Source: Nitrosopumilus sp.
GTDB lineage: Archaea > Thermoproteota > Nitrososphaeria > Nitrososphaerales > Nitrosopumilaceae
Assembly: GCF_025699255.1 (NCBI RefSeq)
Contig: NZ_JAILWA010000001.1
Location: 186,001 to 250,000, forward strand
Length of the DNA stretch: 64,000 bases
Direction of reading: 5' to 3'
Below, piece after piece: positions 51,440 to 60,037 of the stretch (position 1 is its first letter; every line of letters begins with the position of its first letter). The notes beneath the pieces are model-generated. The model was given only the letters and a program-made list of their open reading frames with translations, was not told the DNA's origin and did no database searches. The position numbers were made by a program, and so were the translations under genes.

Positions 51440-52351
51440 ATGATATCAGAATTAATACATCAAAAAAACTGTAAAAAGAACAAAGTGATCACAGACATAC
51501 ACACAGGAGAAGTAGCATGTAGTACTTGCGGAGTAGTATCATTAGAAAAAATGATTGATGTTAACGCAGAAATTAGTGGCCTTAGTGCAGAGGATTTTCA
51601 AAATAATTCTAGACTAGGCATGAAAACATCATTGAAAATGGCAGATAGAGGGCTATCAACAATAATGGAATCTCAAGATAAAGATGTTACAGGCAAATCA
51701 TTGTCAAATGAAAATCGCAGAATGTTTTACCGTTTGAGGATGTGGGATAGAAATAGTCGTTCTGCAATATCTGTTAAATCGTTTCAAAAAGCATTTACAC
51801 TGTTAGACGGAATAAGTTCAAAATTAGCTTTGCCAGAATCAGTGGTTGAAGAAACAGCATATTTATTTCGAAAAATTGCTGCTAAAAAAATTCTTGCAGG
51901 AAGATCAACATCATCCATGTTATGTGCGACAGTTTACATTACATGTAGATTATCAGACACTCCAAGAACACTACAAGATGTTGCAAATGCAGGAAACATA
52001 AAAAAGAAAAATTTGCAAAGAATATACAGATTTTTAGTAAAAGAGTTAGATTTACACCCTGATGTGTATAATCCAAGTGAATTCATTACAAGAATAGCAA
52101 AAGCAGTGAAGTTATCAGAGAAAACTGAAAGGCTAGCTTTTAAAATTTTAAATCATGCATCAGAGAAAAATATTTCAACTAGTAAAAATCCAATGGCAAT
52201 GGCAGCTGCTGCAATTCATTTAGCTGCATCAATAAATGAAGAAAGAATTTCTCAGTTAAAAATTTCAGCAGCTTCTGGTATTAGTGCAGTCACCATAAGA
52301 GACAGAACTAGGGAAATTAAAGAAAAGATAGGAGGTGAGATTTATGGGTAG
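51440..52351 (+). CDS. tfb: Divergent TFB paralogue
   Basis: 303 residues with two complete cyclin-fold repeats and a recognisable core (RGLSTIMESQDKDVTGKSLS, RSTSSMLCATVYITCRLSDT). The zinc ribbon is incomplete: C11, C27 and C30 are present, but the first ligand is Gln8 (His7 is adjacent). The B-reader/linker is also changed (DVNAEISGLSAEDFQNNSR instead of GPEWRSF). It may support a special promoter class. It lies 120 bases after the B12 sensor under CTAGTG elements. The zinc-finger gene overlaps its 3' end by eight bases. Confidence 0.93.
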   Translation: MISELIHQKNCKKNKVITDIHTGEVACSTCGVVSLEKMIDVNAEISGLSAEDFQNNSRLGMKTSLKMADRGLSTIMESQDKDVTGKSLSNENRRMFYRLRMWDRNSRSAISVKSFQKAFTLLDGISSKLALPESVVEETAYLFRKIAAKKILAGRSTSSMLCATVYITCRLSDTPRTLQDVANAGNIKKKNLQRIYRFLVKELDLHPDVYNPSEFITRIAKAVKLSEKTERLAFKILNHASEKNISTSKNPMAMAAAAIHLAASINEERISQLKISAASGISAVTIRDRTREIKEKIGGEIYG

Positions 52352-52529
52352 AACATGTAGAGGTATTTGCCTAATGCATAAAGCAGAACCAGTTCCAAAT
52401 AAAATTAGATATGAAATTGGGCAAAAACGATGTACATTCTGTGGCATATTTTTGAATGGAGAAGACACACGTTGTATTTGTTGCAAAGCAGTGTTAAGGA
52501 CAAAGCCAAGAAGTAGAAAACGAGGATAG
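52344..52529 (+). CDS. Small zinc-finger protein coupled to TFB
   Basis: 61 residues from ATG 52344, placed five bases after a strong GGAGGTGA ribosome-binding site that lies inside the TFB gene. It overlaps the TFB end by eight bases, so it is translated with it. Cys patterns: RTCRGIC, GQKRCTFCGIF and TRCICCKAVLRTKPRSR. It is a paralogue of the 22090 protein. The SD decides against a GTG at 52335. Probably an accessory to this TFB; direct evidence is lacking. Confidence 0.82.
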   Translation: MGRTCRGICLMHKAEPVPNKIRYEIGQKRCTFCGIFLNGEDTRCICCKAVLRTKPRSRKRG

Positions 52530-53741
52530 TTATTTTTTTGTTGCACTGACGAGAGATACAACATCCCTATCTCTTAGTTGATAATCAACAGGCAATCTAA
52601 GATTATATCTCAAATCTTTGCCATAAAGCAATCCTTTGGTTAAATCAGTATGAATTTCTTTTGCAAGATCACTAATAGTTGCTCCATCTTTTAACAATAT
52701 TAAATCAGGCAATACACGACCTTTTTTGTCCGCCAAATTTTTTTCGTCAGCTACGGGATAAATAGAATTCATCTTGAGTAATTTGAATACGGCTACATTT
52801 ATTGCAAATTGAACACCGGTTCTCATGTATTCTCCCATGATGCCTTTTTTGATAAAATCAAGTGCATTGATTTGTTTTTTGTTTAGTTCATCAGATTTGA
52901 TTATTTCAAAAGTTTCTGAGCCAGGCGAATACTTAATCAAGCCTTTCTGTTCAGCACGTCTAAGAACAAATTCACTGTCGCCACTAACAGGTATAACTAT
53001 TGAATCGTTATATCGTTCTCTCAACCGAACAAAATTTTTGTCAGCGCCATCAACATCAACTTTGTTTGCAACAATCAATGTAGGTTTAGAGATTTTTCTA
53101 AGATGTGATGCAAATTTCTTAGTATCCGTCATATCAAAATTATCAAAATGTTTTTCTTCAAGATCAGTAGCATGAAAAGTTTCTTTTACATGTGATTTAG
53201 TTACACCAATACCACGATAAAGATCAGTAAGTGCATCTAAAACATCAGAACCACCTTTAATTAATTTAGAAACTTTGTCCCTATTTCCTTCCAAGATTTT
53301 ATGATACCACATGATTAATTCTTCTTCAATATCAGCAAAATCAGATATGGGATCACCAGTACCAGATTCAGTTATTTTTCCAGTAGAATCAATGCCACCA
53401 GAAGCATCTACCACATGTAGCAGTGCATCAGATTGTGCGGCAATGGATAAGAATTGATTACCAAGACCTTTACCCTTCCAAGCATCTTTTATGAGACCAG
53501 GCAAATCAATGAGTTCAATTGGAATATACCTCCAACCATCAAGACATTTAGAATTATTAGGATTGTCTTGAATTTTAAATTCATGATGTACACATAGAGA
53601 TATGGCATGAGCTATTCCAGATACGGGAGATTTAGTAGTAAAAGGATATGAAGAAATTTCTTCTGAGGATAACGTTGCGGAATTAAAGAAAGTTGTTTTC
53701 CCAGTATTAGTTTTACCAATTAATCCAATCTTGATAGGCAT
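52530..53741 (-). CDS. YchF/Obg-family GTPase with TGS domain
   Basis: 403 residues. G1 is GKTNTGKTTFFN, G3 is DLPGLIKDAWKGKGLG, G4 is ANKVD (the GTP-specific form, whereas YchF proteins often have NxxE and use ATP). The C-terminal ~90 residues form a TGS domain (DLRYNLRLPVDYQLRDRDV). The archaeal relatives are associated with ribosomes and translation. It stands opposite the zinc-finger gene and shares its end with no gap. Confidence 0.92.
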   Translation of the reverse strand: MPIKIGLIGKTNTGKTTFFNSATLSSEEISSYPFTTKSPVSGIAHAISLCVHHEFKIQDNPNNSKCLDGWRYIPIELIDLPGLIKDAWKGKGLGNQFLSIAAQSDALLHVVDASGGIDSTGKITESGTGDPISDFADIEEELIMWYHKILEGNRDKVSKLIKGGSDVLDALTDLYRGIGVTKSHVKETFHATDLEEKHFDNFDMTDTKKFASHLRKISKPTLIVANKVDVDGADKNFVRLRERYNDSIVIPVSGDSEFVLRRAEQKGLIKYSPGSETFEIIKSDELNKKQINALDFIKKGIMGEYMRTGVQFAINVAVFKLLKMNSIYPVADEKNLADKKGRVLPDLILLKDGATISDLAKEIHTDLTKGLLYGKDLRYNLRLPVDYQLRDRDVVSLVSATKK

Positions 53742-53775
53742 GAAAAGATTATCAGTTCAGAATATTTATCTTTGC

Positions 53776-54141
53776 CTAGCAATCCACAGATTTTTTCTTT
53801 TTAATTTTTTCTAATGTTTGAGTTAATTCCCGAATTGCCCATTCAATATCAGAAACATCCTCATCAGAAAGGGAAGATTTCCATTTGTCCAAAACACTAT
53901 TTGTTATTTCAGAACAATTGTAAACTAAATTCCAATAAGGATGATGTTCTGCAGTAGTATAAGCAAGCTCTGTAATATCATTGAGACCGTTTTGTGCTCT
54001 AGATAAAGAAGAAATTTTCTCACCAAGTATTTTTACAATGTCATTTTCAAGATCTTTTTCTATTTTCAAAGGGACATTTTGGTTTTCATATTTTTTTACA
54101 AATTCCAATAAATCATGATAAAAATTTTCAAAAGTAGTCAT
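53776..54141 (-). CDS. Conserved helical protein, unknown
   Basis: 121 residues, acidic and all-helical, with no motif recognised (NFYHDLLEFVKKYENQNVPL, AEHHPYWNLVYNCSEITNS). Its start overlaps the stop of the CoA-binding protein gene by four bases (ATGA), so the two are translationally coupled. Function may relate to that partner. Confidence 0.68.
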   Translation of the reverse strand: MTTFENFYHDLLEFVKKYENQNVPLKIEKDLENDIVKILGEKISSLSRAQNGLNDITELAYTTAEHHPYWNLVYNCSEITNSVLDKWKSSLSDEDVSDIEWAIRELTQTLEKIKKKKSVDC

Positions 54142-54551
54142 CTGGACAATCTCTGATGCTCAGCCAACATACATCGATTAAAAATGACTTTAATTCCAGC
54201 TTTTTTTGCGAGTTCTTCTGCTTCAGAATTATGGATGCCTTCTTGAAGCCAAATCACTTTAGGTTTTTTCTTTATTGCATCCTGTATAACAGATAATACC
54301 TGATCAGAAGGCCTGAAAACATCAACAATATCTATATCTTCATCAATTTCAGAAATTGAACTATAACATTTTTTCCCTAAAATCTCATCAGTTGTGGGAT
54401 TTACAGGTGTAATATTATATCCATTCTCCAAAAGATATTTTGGTACATAATGAGCAGCTTTTGAAGAATTTTTAGACATTCCAACAACAACCACTTTATT
54501 TAATGAAAGAATTTCACGAATTTGTTCATCAGATGAAGGATCTTGCTCCAT
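54138..54551 (-). CDS. CoA-binding domain protein (YccU-like)
   Basis: 137 residues, a stand-alone CoA-binding Rossmann domain: VVVVGMSKNSSKAAHYVPKY, then DVFRPSDQVLSVI, IWLQEGIHNSEAEELA and NRCMLAEHQRL at the end. These match the YccU/CoA-binding family of about 140 residues. The acyl-CoA ligase part of the larger enzymes is absent, so it probably binds CoA or a CoA ester as a sensor. First gene of a two-gene unit. Confidence 0.9.
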   Translation of the reverse strand: MEQDPSSDEQIREILSLNKVVVVGMSKNSSKAAHYVPKYLLENGYNITPVNPTTDEILGKKCYSSISEIDEDIDIVDVFRPSDQVLSVIQDAIKKKPKVIWLQEGIHNSEAEELAKKAGIKVIFNRCMLAEHQRLSR

Positions 54552-54637
54552 AAAAGTTACACAAAGATGCAGAATATAATTTTTGAAAATAGTTTACCAT
54601 ACGAATAATTTTTTAGTCGTAATTAAAAACAAGAAAC

Positions 54638-55159
54638 ATGGAATCAGAACCTAAAGATCTCATAGTTTTAGGAGCAATAAAAAGAGGTGCTAAAAAATTT
54701 GACAAGATACAGAAAATGACTCAAATTGAACCTGAGGAATTAAACAGTATTTTAGAACAACTAGAAAACAGAGGTTTCATCAAAGCGGAAGAAAAAAAAG
54801 GTTGGTTTGGGAGGAAAATAGAAATTTCTGCAACGGAAAAAGGTTCCAACGAATTAGACGAAAGAATTCACGAATTACAAACAAAATGGGAACAAATGTC
54901 ACTATTATACAAATCAGGAGATAAAGAGAAGCTAAAACAAGAAATGGAAAATAACAAATCAATAATTCCATCAATGATGTTCTTTGGAATAATGGATATG
55001 ATGATGTTTTCAATGATGTTTAGTATGATGGGAATGGCAATGTCAGATTATGTTGCACCTGAAAACATGCCAGAAGTAAATGATGGAGGCATGGATGATG
55101 GCAGCATGGATGATGGCAGCATGGATGATGGCGGATTTGATTTCGACATAGGATTCTAG
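54638..55159 (+). CDS. Winged-helix-like protein with Met-rich and MDDG-repeat tail
   Basis: 173 residues. The first 70 form a MarR/PadR-like winged helix (DKIQKMTQIEPEELNSILEQ, GFIKAEEKKGWFG). A helical linker follows, then a Met/Phe-rich hydrophobic segment (MFFGIMDMMMFSMMFSMMGM) long enough to reach the membrane. The tail has three MDDGS/G units encoded by a 15-bp tandem repeat and ends FDFDIGF. It may be a membrane-attached regulator or metal-responsive protein; this is inference. Confidence 0.7.
   Translation: MESEPKDLIVLGAIKRGAKKFDKIQKMTQIEPEELNSILEQLENRGFIKAEEKKGWFGRKIEISATEKGSNELDERIHELQTKWEQMSLLYKSGDKEKLKQEMENNKSIIPSMMFFGIMDMMMFSMMFSMMGMAMSDYVAPENMPEVNDGGMDDGSMDDGSMDDGGFDFDIGF
55091..55132 (+). 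repeat. 15-bp coding tandem repeat, 2.8 copies
   Basis: ATGGATGATGGCAGC is repeated exactly at 55091 and 55106, with a third partial copy at 55121. In protein it gives MDDGS-MDDGS-MDDGG. Identical DNA copies suggest recent slippage. Confidence 0.75.
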
Positions 55160-55195
55160 TTTGTGTTTTATACTCGAAATGAAAACAAATCATAG

Positions 55196-56203
55196 TTGAC
55201 ATACAATTCTTTTGATAACCCAGGATTAGTCAAAGTACTGACATTTTTACAATCTCACAATACAGAATATCTTTCAGGTCAAGATTTGAGTGATGTTTTA
55301 CGAATAAGCCGAGTTGCAGTTTGGAAACATATCAAAAAAATCCAAGAGTTAGGATACATTGTAGAATCAAAACAAAAACTAGGATACAAGCTAATATCAA
55401 ATTCGGAATTGTTGTTACCATGGGAAATTACTTCAAATTTGAAAACAAAAATTATTGGTCAGCAGGCATTTTATTTTGATTCAATAGATTCAACTCAAAA
55501 TCAGGCATTAAAAATGACAGAAGAACCCAACATCAACGGAGCTGTTATAGTTGCAGCAAAACAAACGGGAGGGCGAGGAAGAGATGGAAGGAAATGGATG
55601 TCACCAAAAGGGGGAATATGGATTTCAATCATATTGAAACCAGAATTTGACATATCAATTACAACATTATTTCCAATAGCATCATCGCTTGCATTATCAA
55701 TTGCAATTGAAAAAACATTTTCCATTAAACCAGAATTGAAGTGGCCAAATGATTTGACAATCAAAGGTAAAAAAGTAGCTGGAATGTTAGTAGATGTGTC
55801 GTTAGAGTCAAACAGAATTGAGAATTTAGTTTTGGGAGTAGGAATAAATTTTGATGTGAACGTAAAACAAATTGAAAAATCTCTCAAAGGAACTGCAAAT
55901 TTTTATGGAATTGCATCGCTTAGTGATCAAAATCAAAAAGTAAAACCAATACAATTAGTTCAAACATTCTTGGTAGAATTGGAAAAAATTTACAAGAATC
56001 TAAACTCCAAAAAAATTAAAGAAATCATAAATGAATGGACAATAAGATCATCCACCATAGGAAAAAATGTGGAATTAAACACAATTAATGGGAAAATTAA
56101 AGGAAAAGCGATTAAAATTGATGAAGATGGATCTCTAATATTATCAGAAAACAACAAAAATTACAAAGTGATTGCAGGCGACATCATACATATGTCAAAA
56201 TAA
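55196..56203 (+). CDS. birA: Biotin protein ligase/repressor (BirA)
   Basis: 335 residues, TTG start. Residues 10-70 form a winged helix (YLSGQDLSDVLRISRVAVWK). The catalytic domain has the biotin loop KQTGGRGRDGRKWMSPKGG, WPNDLTIKGKKVAGMLVDV and GVGINFDV. The C-terminal SH3-like part is present. It biotinylates the acetyl-/propionyl-CoA carboxylase needed for CO2 fixation in these archaea. The HTH may add self-regulation. Not in an operon. Confidence 0.95.
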   Translation: MTYNSFDNPGLVKVLTFLQSHNTEYLSGQDLSDVLRISRVAVWKHIKKIQELGYIVESKQKLGYKLISNSELLLPWEITSNLKTKIIGQQAFYFDSIDSTQNQALKMTEEPNINGAVIVAAKQTGGRGRDGRKWMSPKGGIWISIILKPEFDISITTLFPIASSLALSIAIEKTFSIKPELKWPNDLTIKGKKVAGMLVDVSLESNRIENLVLGVGINFDVNVKQIEKSLKGTANFYGIASLSDQNQKVKPIQLVQTFLVELEKIYKNLNSKKIKEIINEWTIRSSTIGKNVELNTINGKIKGKAIKIDEDGSLILSENNKNYKVIAGDIIHMSK

Positions 56204-56205
56204 AA

Positions 56206-56562
56206 TCATTTTTTCTTAGATTTAGTTTTTAATTTTGAAGTTTTTTTTACAGGTGTAGAGATCAAAGAGGATTGTTCCTTAAGAATATCTTTAAGATCTT
56301 TTTGGATATCAAATACAGAAGATAATAATTCTTCAAGGGCAACAGAATATTGTTCATATGCAATCAGTAATTCATCTTTTTTTTCATTGGTTTTTGAAAG
56401 ATACTCATTTGAGCGGAGCAAATTAGCATTATCAATCATTTCAGGTAAATCGTCAACAGATCCACCTAACCCATCCAATTCACTTTGAATTGCTTGAATT
56501 TTTTTTCGTAAATCATAAATGATTTCACCTACACCCACATTTGTCAATACTAAATCAGACAA
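56206..56562 (-). CDS. Coiled-coil protein, unknown
   Basis: 118 residues, helical, with coiled-coil heptads over most of its length (IIYDLRKKIQAIQSELDGLG, LEELLSSVFDIQKDLKDIL) and a Lys/Ser-rich tail (KKTSKLKTKSKKK) typical of nucleic-acid contact or disorder. It converges on birA with a two-base gap. No family recognised. Confidence 0.68.
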   Translation of the reverse strand: MSDLVLTNVGVGEIIYDLRKKIQAIQSELDGLGGSVDDLPEMIDNANLLRSNEYLSKTNEKKDELLIAYEQYSVALEELLSSVFDIQKDLKDILKEQSSLISTPVKKTSKLKTKSKKK

Positions 56563-56686
56563 TCATTAATGAATTAAAGATTTTCTAAATTCTTTAAAAC
56601 AATAAATCAAATCATTAAAAACAAGCATGTTAAAGTAGAAATTGGAAACAAACTATAAACAAAATCAAAAATATGAAAAAATTAAG

Positions 56687-58105
56687 ATGAAGATAGTTTA
56701 TTTTTTAATTGCCATTTTAGTCAGTTTCACGATTTCACATCAAACAAGTTTTGCACAAATCAATGAAGACCCTGAAATTATGTTTAATATAGCAAAAGAG
56801 CATTTTGTTAGAGGCGAATACAAAGAAGCAGTATCCATTTATGATGAAATTTTAGAGATTGCCCCCAACAACATCTCAACTCTCAAAATGAAAGGAATAG
56901 CCCAAAGTAACTTAGAACAGCATACTAGTTCATTAAAACAATTTTTCAAAGTATTACAATACAAACCAGATGACATTATTTCGTTAACAGGTATGGGTGT
57001 AGGGTTTGGATATTTAGGAGAATATCAAGAATCCATAGCATATTTTGAAAAAGCATCCATGCAAAAACCAAGTAGCGTAGTAATTAACAACTATAAAGAA
57101 TTCATCAACAAGGTAATTACAAAATACCCATACACACCTACTGAAAAACCAAAAACAGCACAAACCCAAATCACATCAATTCCAGAATGGATAAAACCAA
57201 TAGCAAAGTGGTGGTCAGAAGAAACAATTGAAGATTCAGAATTCAACTCTGCATTAGTATATTTAATTAAAAACAAAATTATTCAAATCCCTCCCGTAGA
57301 CACATTAAATCAATCAAATGAACAAATTCCAAATTGGATTAGAAACAATGCTGGATGGTGGGCTGATGGACAGATTGATGATGAAGCATTTGTGCAAGGA
57401 ATTCAATATCTAATTAGTAATGGAATAATATCAGTCAATGTTGAAGAACCAACCAAATCTCAAGAAGAGTTAGAACAGGAATTTTATTTATTTGAAAAAT
57501 ATCTCAGAGATATTTCAAATAACATTTCCAAAGAAAAAAGATACATCGAATATCCCAACCCAAGTCAAGATGTAATAAAGAAATTCCTCAGAGATTATGT
57601 AAAATGGAATTTTGAAGAACAAGTTAAAAAGGCATCAGAAAAATTCCCAGACCCAACATATCAAATTGAAGATGACACATACATAATCAATTACAAAGTT
57701 TACATTAATGAACAGCCAACAGGATTACCATTAGATCACGTAAGTACACTATCAAACAGTTTTGAATTTTGGGAAAATCAAGAGTTAACCACAAATGAAC
57801 AAAAAGCTAAAATCCAATTTGAGATTACAGATTTGAAACATGAAGCAAATGTGTGGGTAACATGGGTAGTTCGAGATATTGGTGAAGGGGTATTAGGTCA
57901 TGCACACCTCGGCAAAGGAGTTGTAGAAGTGACCTTAGGAGATTACAATTGTGATGGAAGTTTTCAATTATACGATGTAAATAGTGTTGAAACTATCATG
58001 ACTCATGAATTAGGACACTCAATTGGATTAAAACATGTCAATGACAAAAACAACATCATGTTTCCATCATTTACACCATCATATGCATATTGTCTACTAA
58101 GTTAA
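56687..58105 (+). CDS. Secreted TPR / WWADG-repeat / matrixin-like metalloprotease
   Basis: About 472 residues from ATG 56687; an upstream TTG at 56642 would put a charged tail before the signal peptide (KIVYFLIAILVSFTIS), so the ATG is preferred. Order: signal peptide, three TPR-like units (~30-140), two WWADG repeats (IPEWIKPIAKWWSEETIEDS and IPNWIRNNAGWWADGQIDDE), a spacer domain, and a zincin domain with HELGHSIGLKH (HExxHxxGxxH) and the Met-turn NIMFPSF. This is a metzincin of the M10 type. Substrate unknown; it acts outside the cell. Confidence 0.82.
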   Translation: MKIVYFLIAILVSFTISHQTSFAQINEDPEIMFNIAKEHFVRGEYKEAVSIYDEILEIAPNNISTLKMKGIAQSNLEQHTSSLKQFFKVLQYKPDDIISLTGMGVGFGYLGEYQESIAYFEKASMQKPSSVVINNYKEFINKVITKYPYTPTEKPKTAQTQITSIPEWIKPIAKWWSEETIEDSEFNSALVYLIKNKIIQIPPVDTLNQSNEQIPNWIRNNAGWWADGQIDDEAFVQGIQYLISNGIISVNVEEPTKSQEELEQEFYLFEKYLRDISNNISKEKRYIEYPNPSQDVIKKFLRDYVKWNFEEQVKKASEKFPDPTYQIEDDTYIINYKVYINEQPTGLPLDHVSTLSNSFEFWENQELTTNEQKAKIQFEITDLKHEANVWVTWVVRDIGEGVLGHAHLGKGVVEVTLGDYNCDGSFQLYDVNSVETIMTHELGHSIGLKHVNDKNNIMFPSFTPSYAYCLLS

Positions 58106-58223
58106 TCATAAAATCGGATCATGTTCTAAAATATGAGAATAAGGATTAGCTCAACCTACACACAATTAACCTGCAGATATTTGGTAAAATGGATAATAAG
58201 GCATTTTGATAATAATTAACATT

Positions 58224-59135
58224 ATGCTCAAAAACACTATGGTTACAGGACCAAAATGCCCATCATGTGGAGACAAAAAAATGGTCACAGATCAAAATAC
58301 AGGAGAATTGTTCTGCAGTAAATGCGGACTAGTTGTAACAGACAAAATTGCAGATACTGGAGCTGAATGGCGTTCATTTTCAAATGATGAAGGTAACAAA
58401 GCCAGAACAGGTGCAGGAACATCACTTACTATGCACGACATGGGATTATCAACAGTAATTGGTGCTGCAAATAAAGATGCAACAGGAAAACCATTATCGG
58501 CAAGTGTTAAAAGTTCAATTGAAAGACTAAGAACTTGGGACAGTAGAAGTCAAGCACATTCCTCTGCAGATAGAAATTTGAGACAAGCATTAAACGAAAT
58601 GGACAAATTAAAAGATAAACTTGCATTAACTGATGCGGTAATTGAAAAGGCAGCATACATTTACAGAAAAGCCATGGAGAAAAAATTAGTTAGAGGTCGT
58701 TCAATCCAAGGATTAGTAGCTGCATGTCTTTATGCATCTTGTAGAAACACAGAAACACCACGAACGTTGGACGATATTGCAAAGGGGATAAACATTAGAA
58801 GAAAAGATGTTGCCAGATGTTATCGATTAATTTTTAGAGAATTAGAATTAAAAATGCCGGTTGTTGATCCTGTGAAAGGAGTTTCAAGAATTGCAAGCAT
58901 TGCAGAATTGAGCGAAAAAAGTAAAAGAAAAGCAATTGCAATTTTAAATCAAGCAAAAGATATCGGAATGGTGGCAGGAAAGGATCCAATGGGAATTGCA
59001 GCAGCAGCGCTTTATCTTGCATGTATCAGCACAGGAGAAGTGAAATCGCAAAAAGATATTTCAATTGCATCAGGAGTTACAGAAGTAACCATTAGAAATA
59101 GATGTGCAGGCTTGAGACAAATGCTTAAAGATTAA
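58224..59135 (+). CDS. tfb: Transcription initiation factor TFB
   Basis: About 303 residues with an intact zinc ribbon (KCPSCGDKKM and FCSKCGLVVT), the B-reader/linker (GAEWRSFSNDEGNKARTG), and two cyclin folds ending in the BRE-reading helix (GVTEVTIRNRCAG). It is close to the TFB at 30114. ATG 58224 is preferred to TTG 58206. ATG 58239 is possible. It is a single gene, so it has its own promoter; third TFB in the window. Confidence 0.96.
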   Translation: MLKNTMVTGPKCPSCGDKKMVTDQNTGELFCSKCGLVVTDKIADTGAEWRSFSNDEGNKARTGAGTSLTMHDMGLSTVIGAANKDATGKPLSASVKSSIERLRTWDSRSQAHSSADRNLRQALNEMDKLKDKLALTDAVIEKAAYIYRKAMEKKLVRGRSIQGLVAACLYASCRNTETPRTLDDIAKGINIRRKDVARCYRLIFRELELKMPVVDPVKGVSRIASIAELSEKSKRKAIAILNQAKDIGMVAGKDPMGIAAAALYLACISTGEVKSQKDISIASGVTEVTIRNRCAGLRQMLKD

Positions 59136-59141
59136 ACAAGA

Positions 59142-59552
59142 TTAATTTTGTGATCGTTCAAATTCCATCTTATCCCAAGGAAATACCACATATGCATCAT
59201 TATCTGTTTTTTTTCCATACGTTAATTGTGAAGGATATGTCTTATTACGTCTAGCAAACAATGTAACATAAAATAATTTTGAAGGATCATCAATCTTGGC
59301 GCAAATATTGTCAAAAGTTTTTCCAGAATCAAAAATATCATCCACAAACATAGAATTATGCGATATGACGGTTTCATCTACAAATATTTTGTCTATCCCC
59401 AATTGATCTGCCAATAATCGAGAAGGTACCAATCCTCCTCGACTCAAAGTGCTAATACTAGAAAAAAACCTAGTAGATTTTGAAATAATATTTGCAAGAT
59501 TTGCAACTATTGAATCAATATCAGACCAGCTAACATATTGTGCAGATACCAC
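59142..59552 (-). CDS. Phosphoribosyltransferase-family protein
   Basis: 136 residues. The PRPP-binding motif is MFVDDIFDSGKTF near residue 68, the pyrophosphate loop is STLSRGGLVPSRLLADQLG, and the C-terminal hood is short. This is the shape of small archaeal purine-type PRTases (as in GPT/HPT), which salvage hypoxanthine, guanine or xanthine; the base cannot be fixed from sequence. It converges on TFB with a six-base gap. Confidence 0.82.
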   Translation of the reverse strand: MVSAQYVSWSDIDSIVANLANIISKSTRFFSSISTLSRGGLVPSRLLADQLGIDKIFVDETVISHNSMFVDDIFDSGKTFDNICAKIDDPSKLFYVTLFARRNKTYPSQLTYGKKTDNDAYVVFPWDKMEFERSQN

Positions 59553-59591
59553 ATTTAGAATTTTTAAAAAAGATGAATTAAGTTGTTATGA

Positions 59592-59984
59592 TCAGAATGT
59601 TTTCAATGGAGATTTTTTTAAAGAATCAATAATTTTTAAGACTTTGAAAGGCAATTTACCAAAATCAATGTCTTTTTCACAAGACAATAACAATACATCA
59701 TCATTATTTAATGGAAAACTCATTACAATGACTTTATCCCGATAAGACATTGAAAAATGAACCTCACCAAATTCAGCATCAAATTCATGTCTCATTCGTA
59801 CACGTAATGCTAGCTCCATGAACATCATTTCATCTTGTTTTTGAGCTTCAAGAGAAAGCAATCCATCTTTCATGCCACCTGCAATTAGATGACCTCTGTT
59901 ATTGATGAGCCTAGCTGAACGCATTTTTGAGTCTAATGAGATAATGTTTTGACATATTTTTTCAAGCTCATCAACATTATCCAT
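59592..59984 (-). CDS. Conserved protein, possibly roadblock-like
   Basis: 130 residues with a helix-strand layout: helix ICQNIISLDSKMRSARLINN, strand GHLIAGGMKDGLL, a long helix with MRHEFDAEFGEVHFSM, strand VIVMSFPLNNDDVLLLSC. The pattern recalls roadblock/LC7 or DUF6659 proteins, common in thaumarchaea, but the match is weak. Role unknown. It is upstream of the phosphoribosyltransferase in the same direction, separated by 39 bases. Confidence 0.6.
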   Translation of the reverse strand: MDNVDELEKICQNIISLDSKMRSARLINNRGHLIAGGMKDGLLSLEAQKQDEMMFMELALRVRMRHEFDAEFGEVHFSMSYRDKVIVMSFPLNNDDVLLLSCEKDIDFGKLPFKVLKIIDSLKKSPLKTF

Positions 59985-60037
59985 TAGTCTAATTTAGTAA
60001 TCGAACTATTTATTGCGATCTGTAATTAACGATATCT

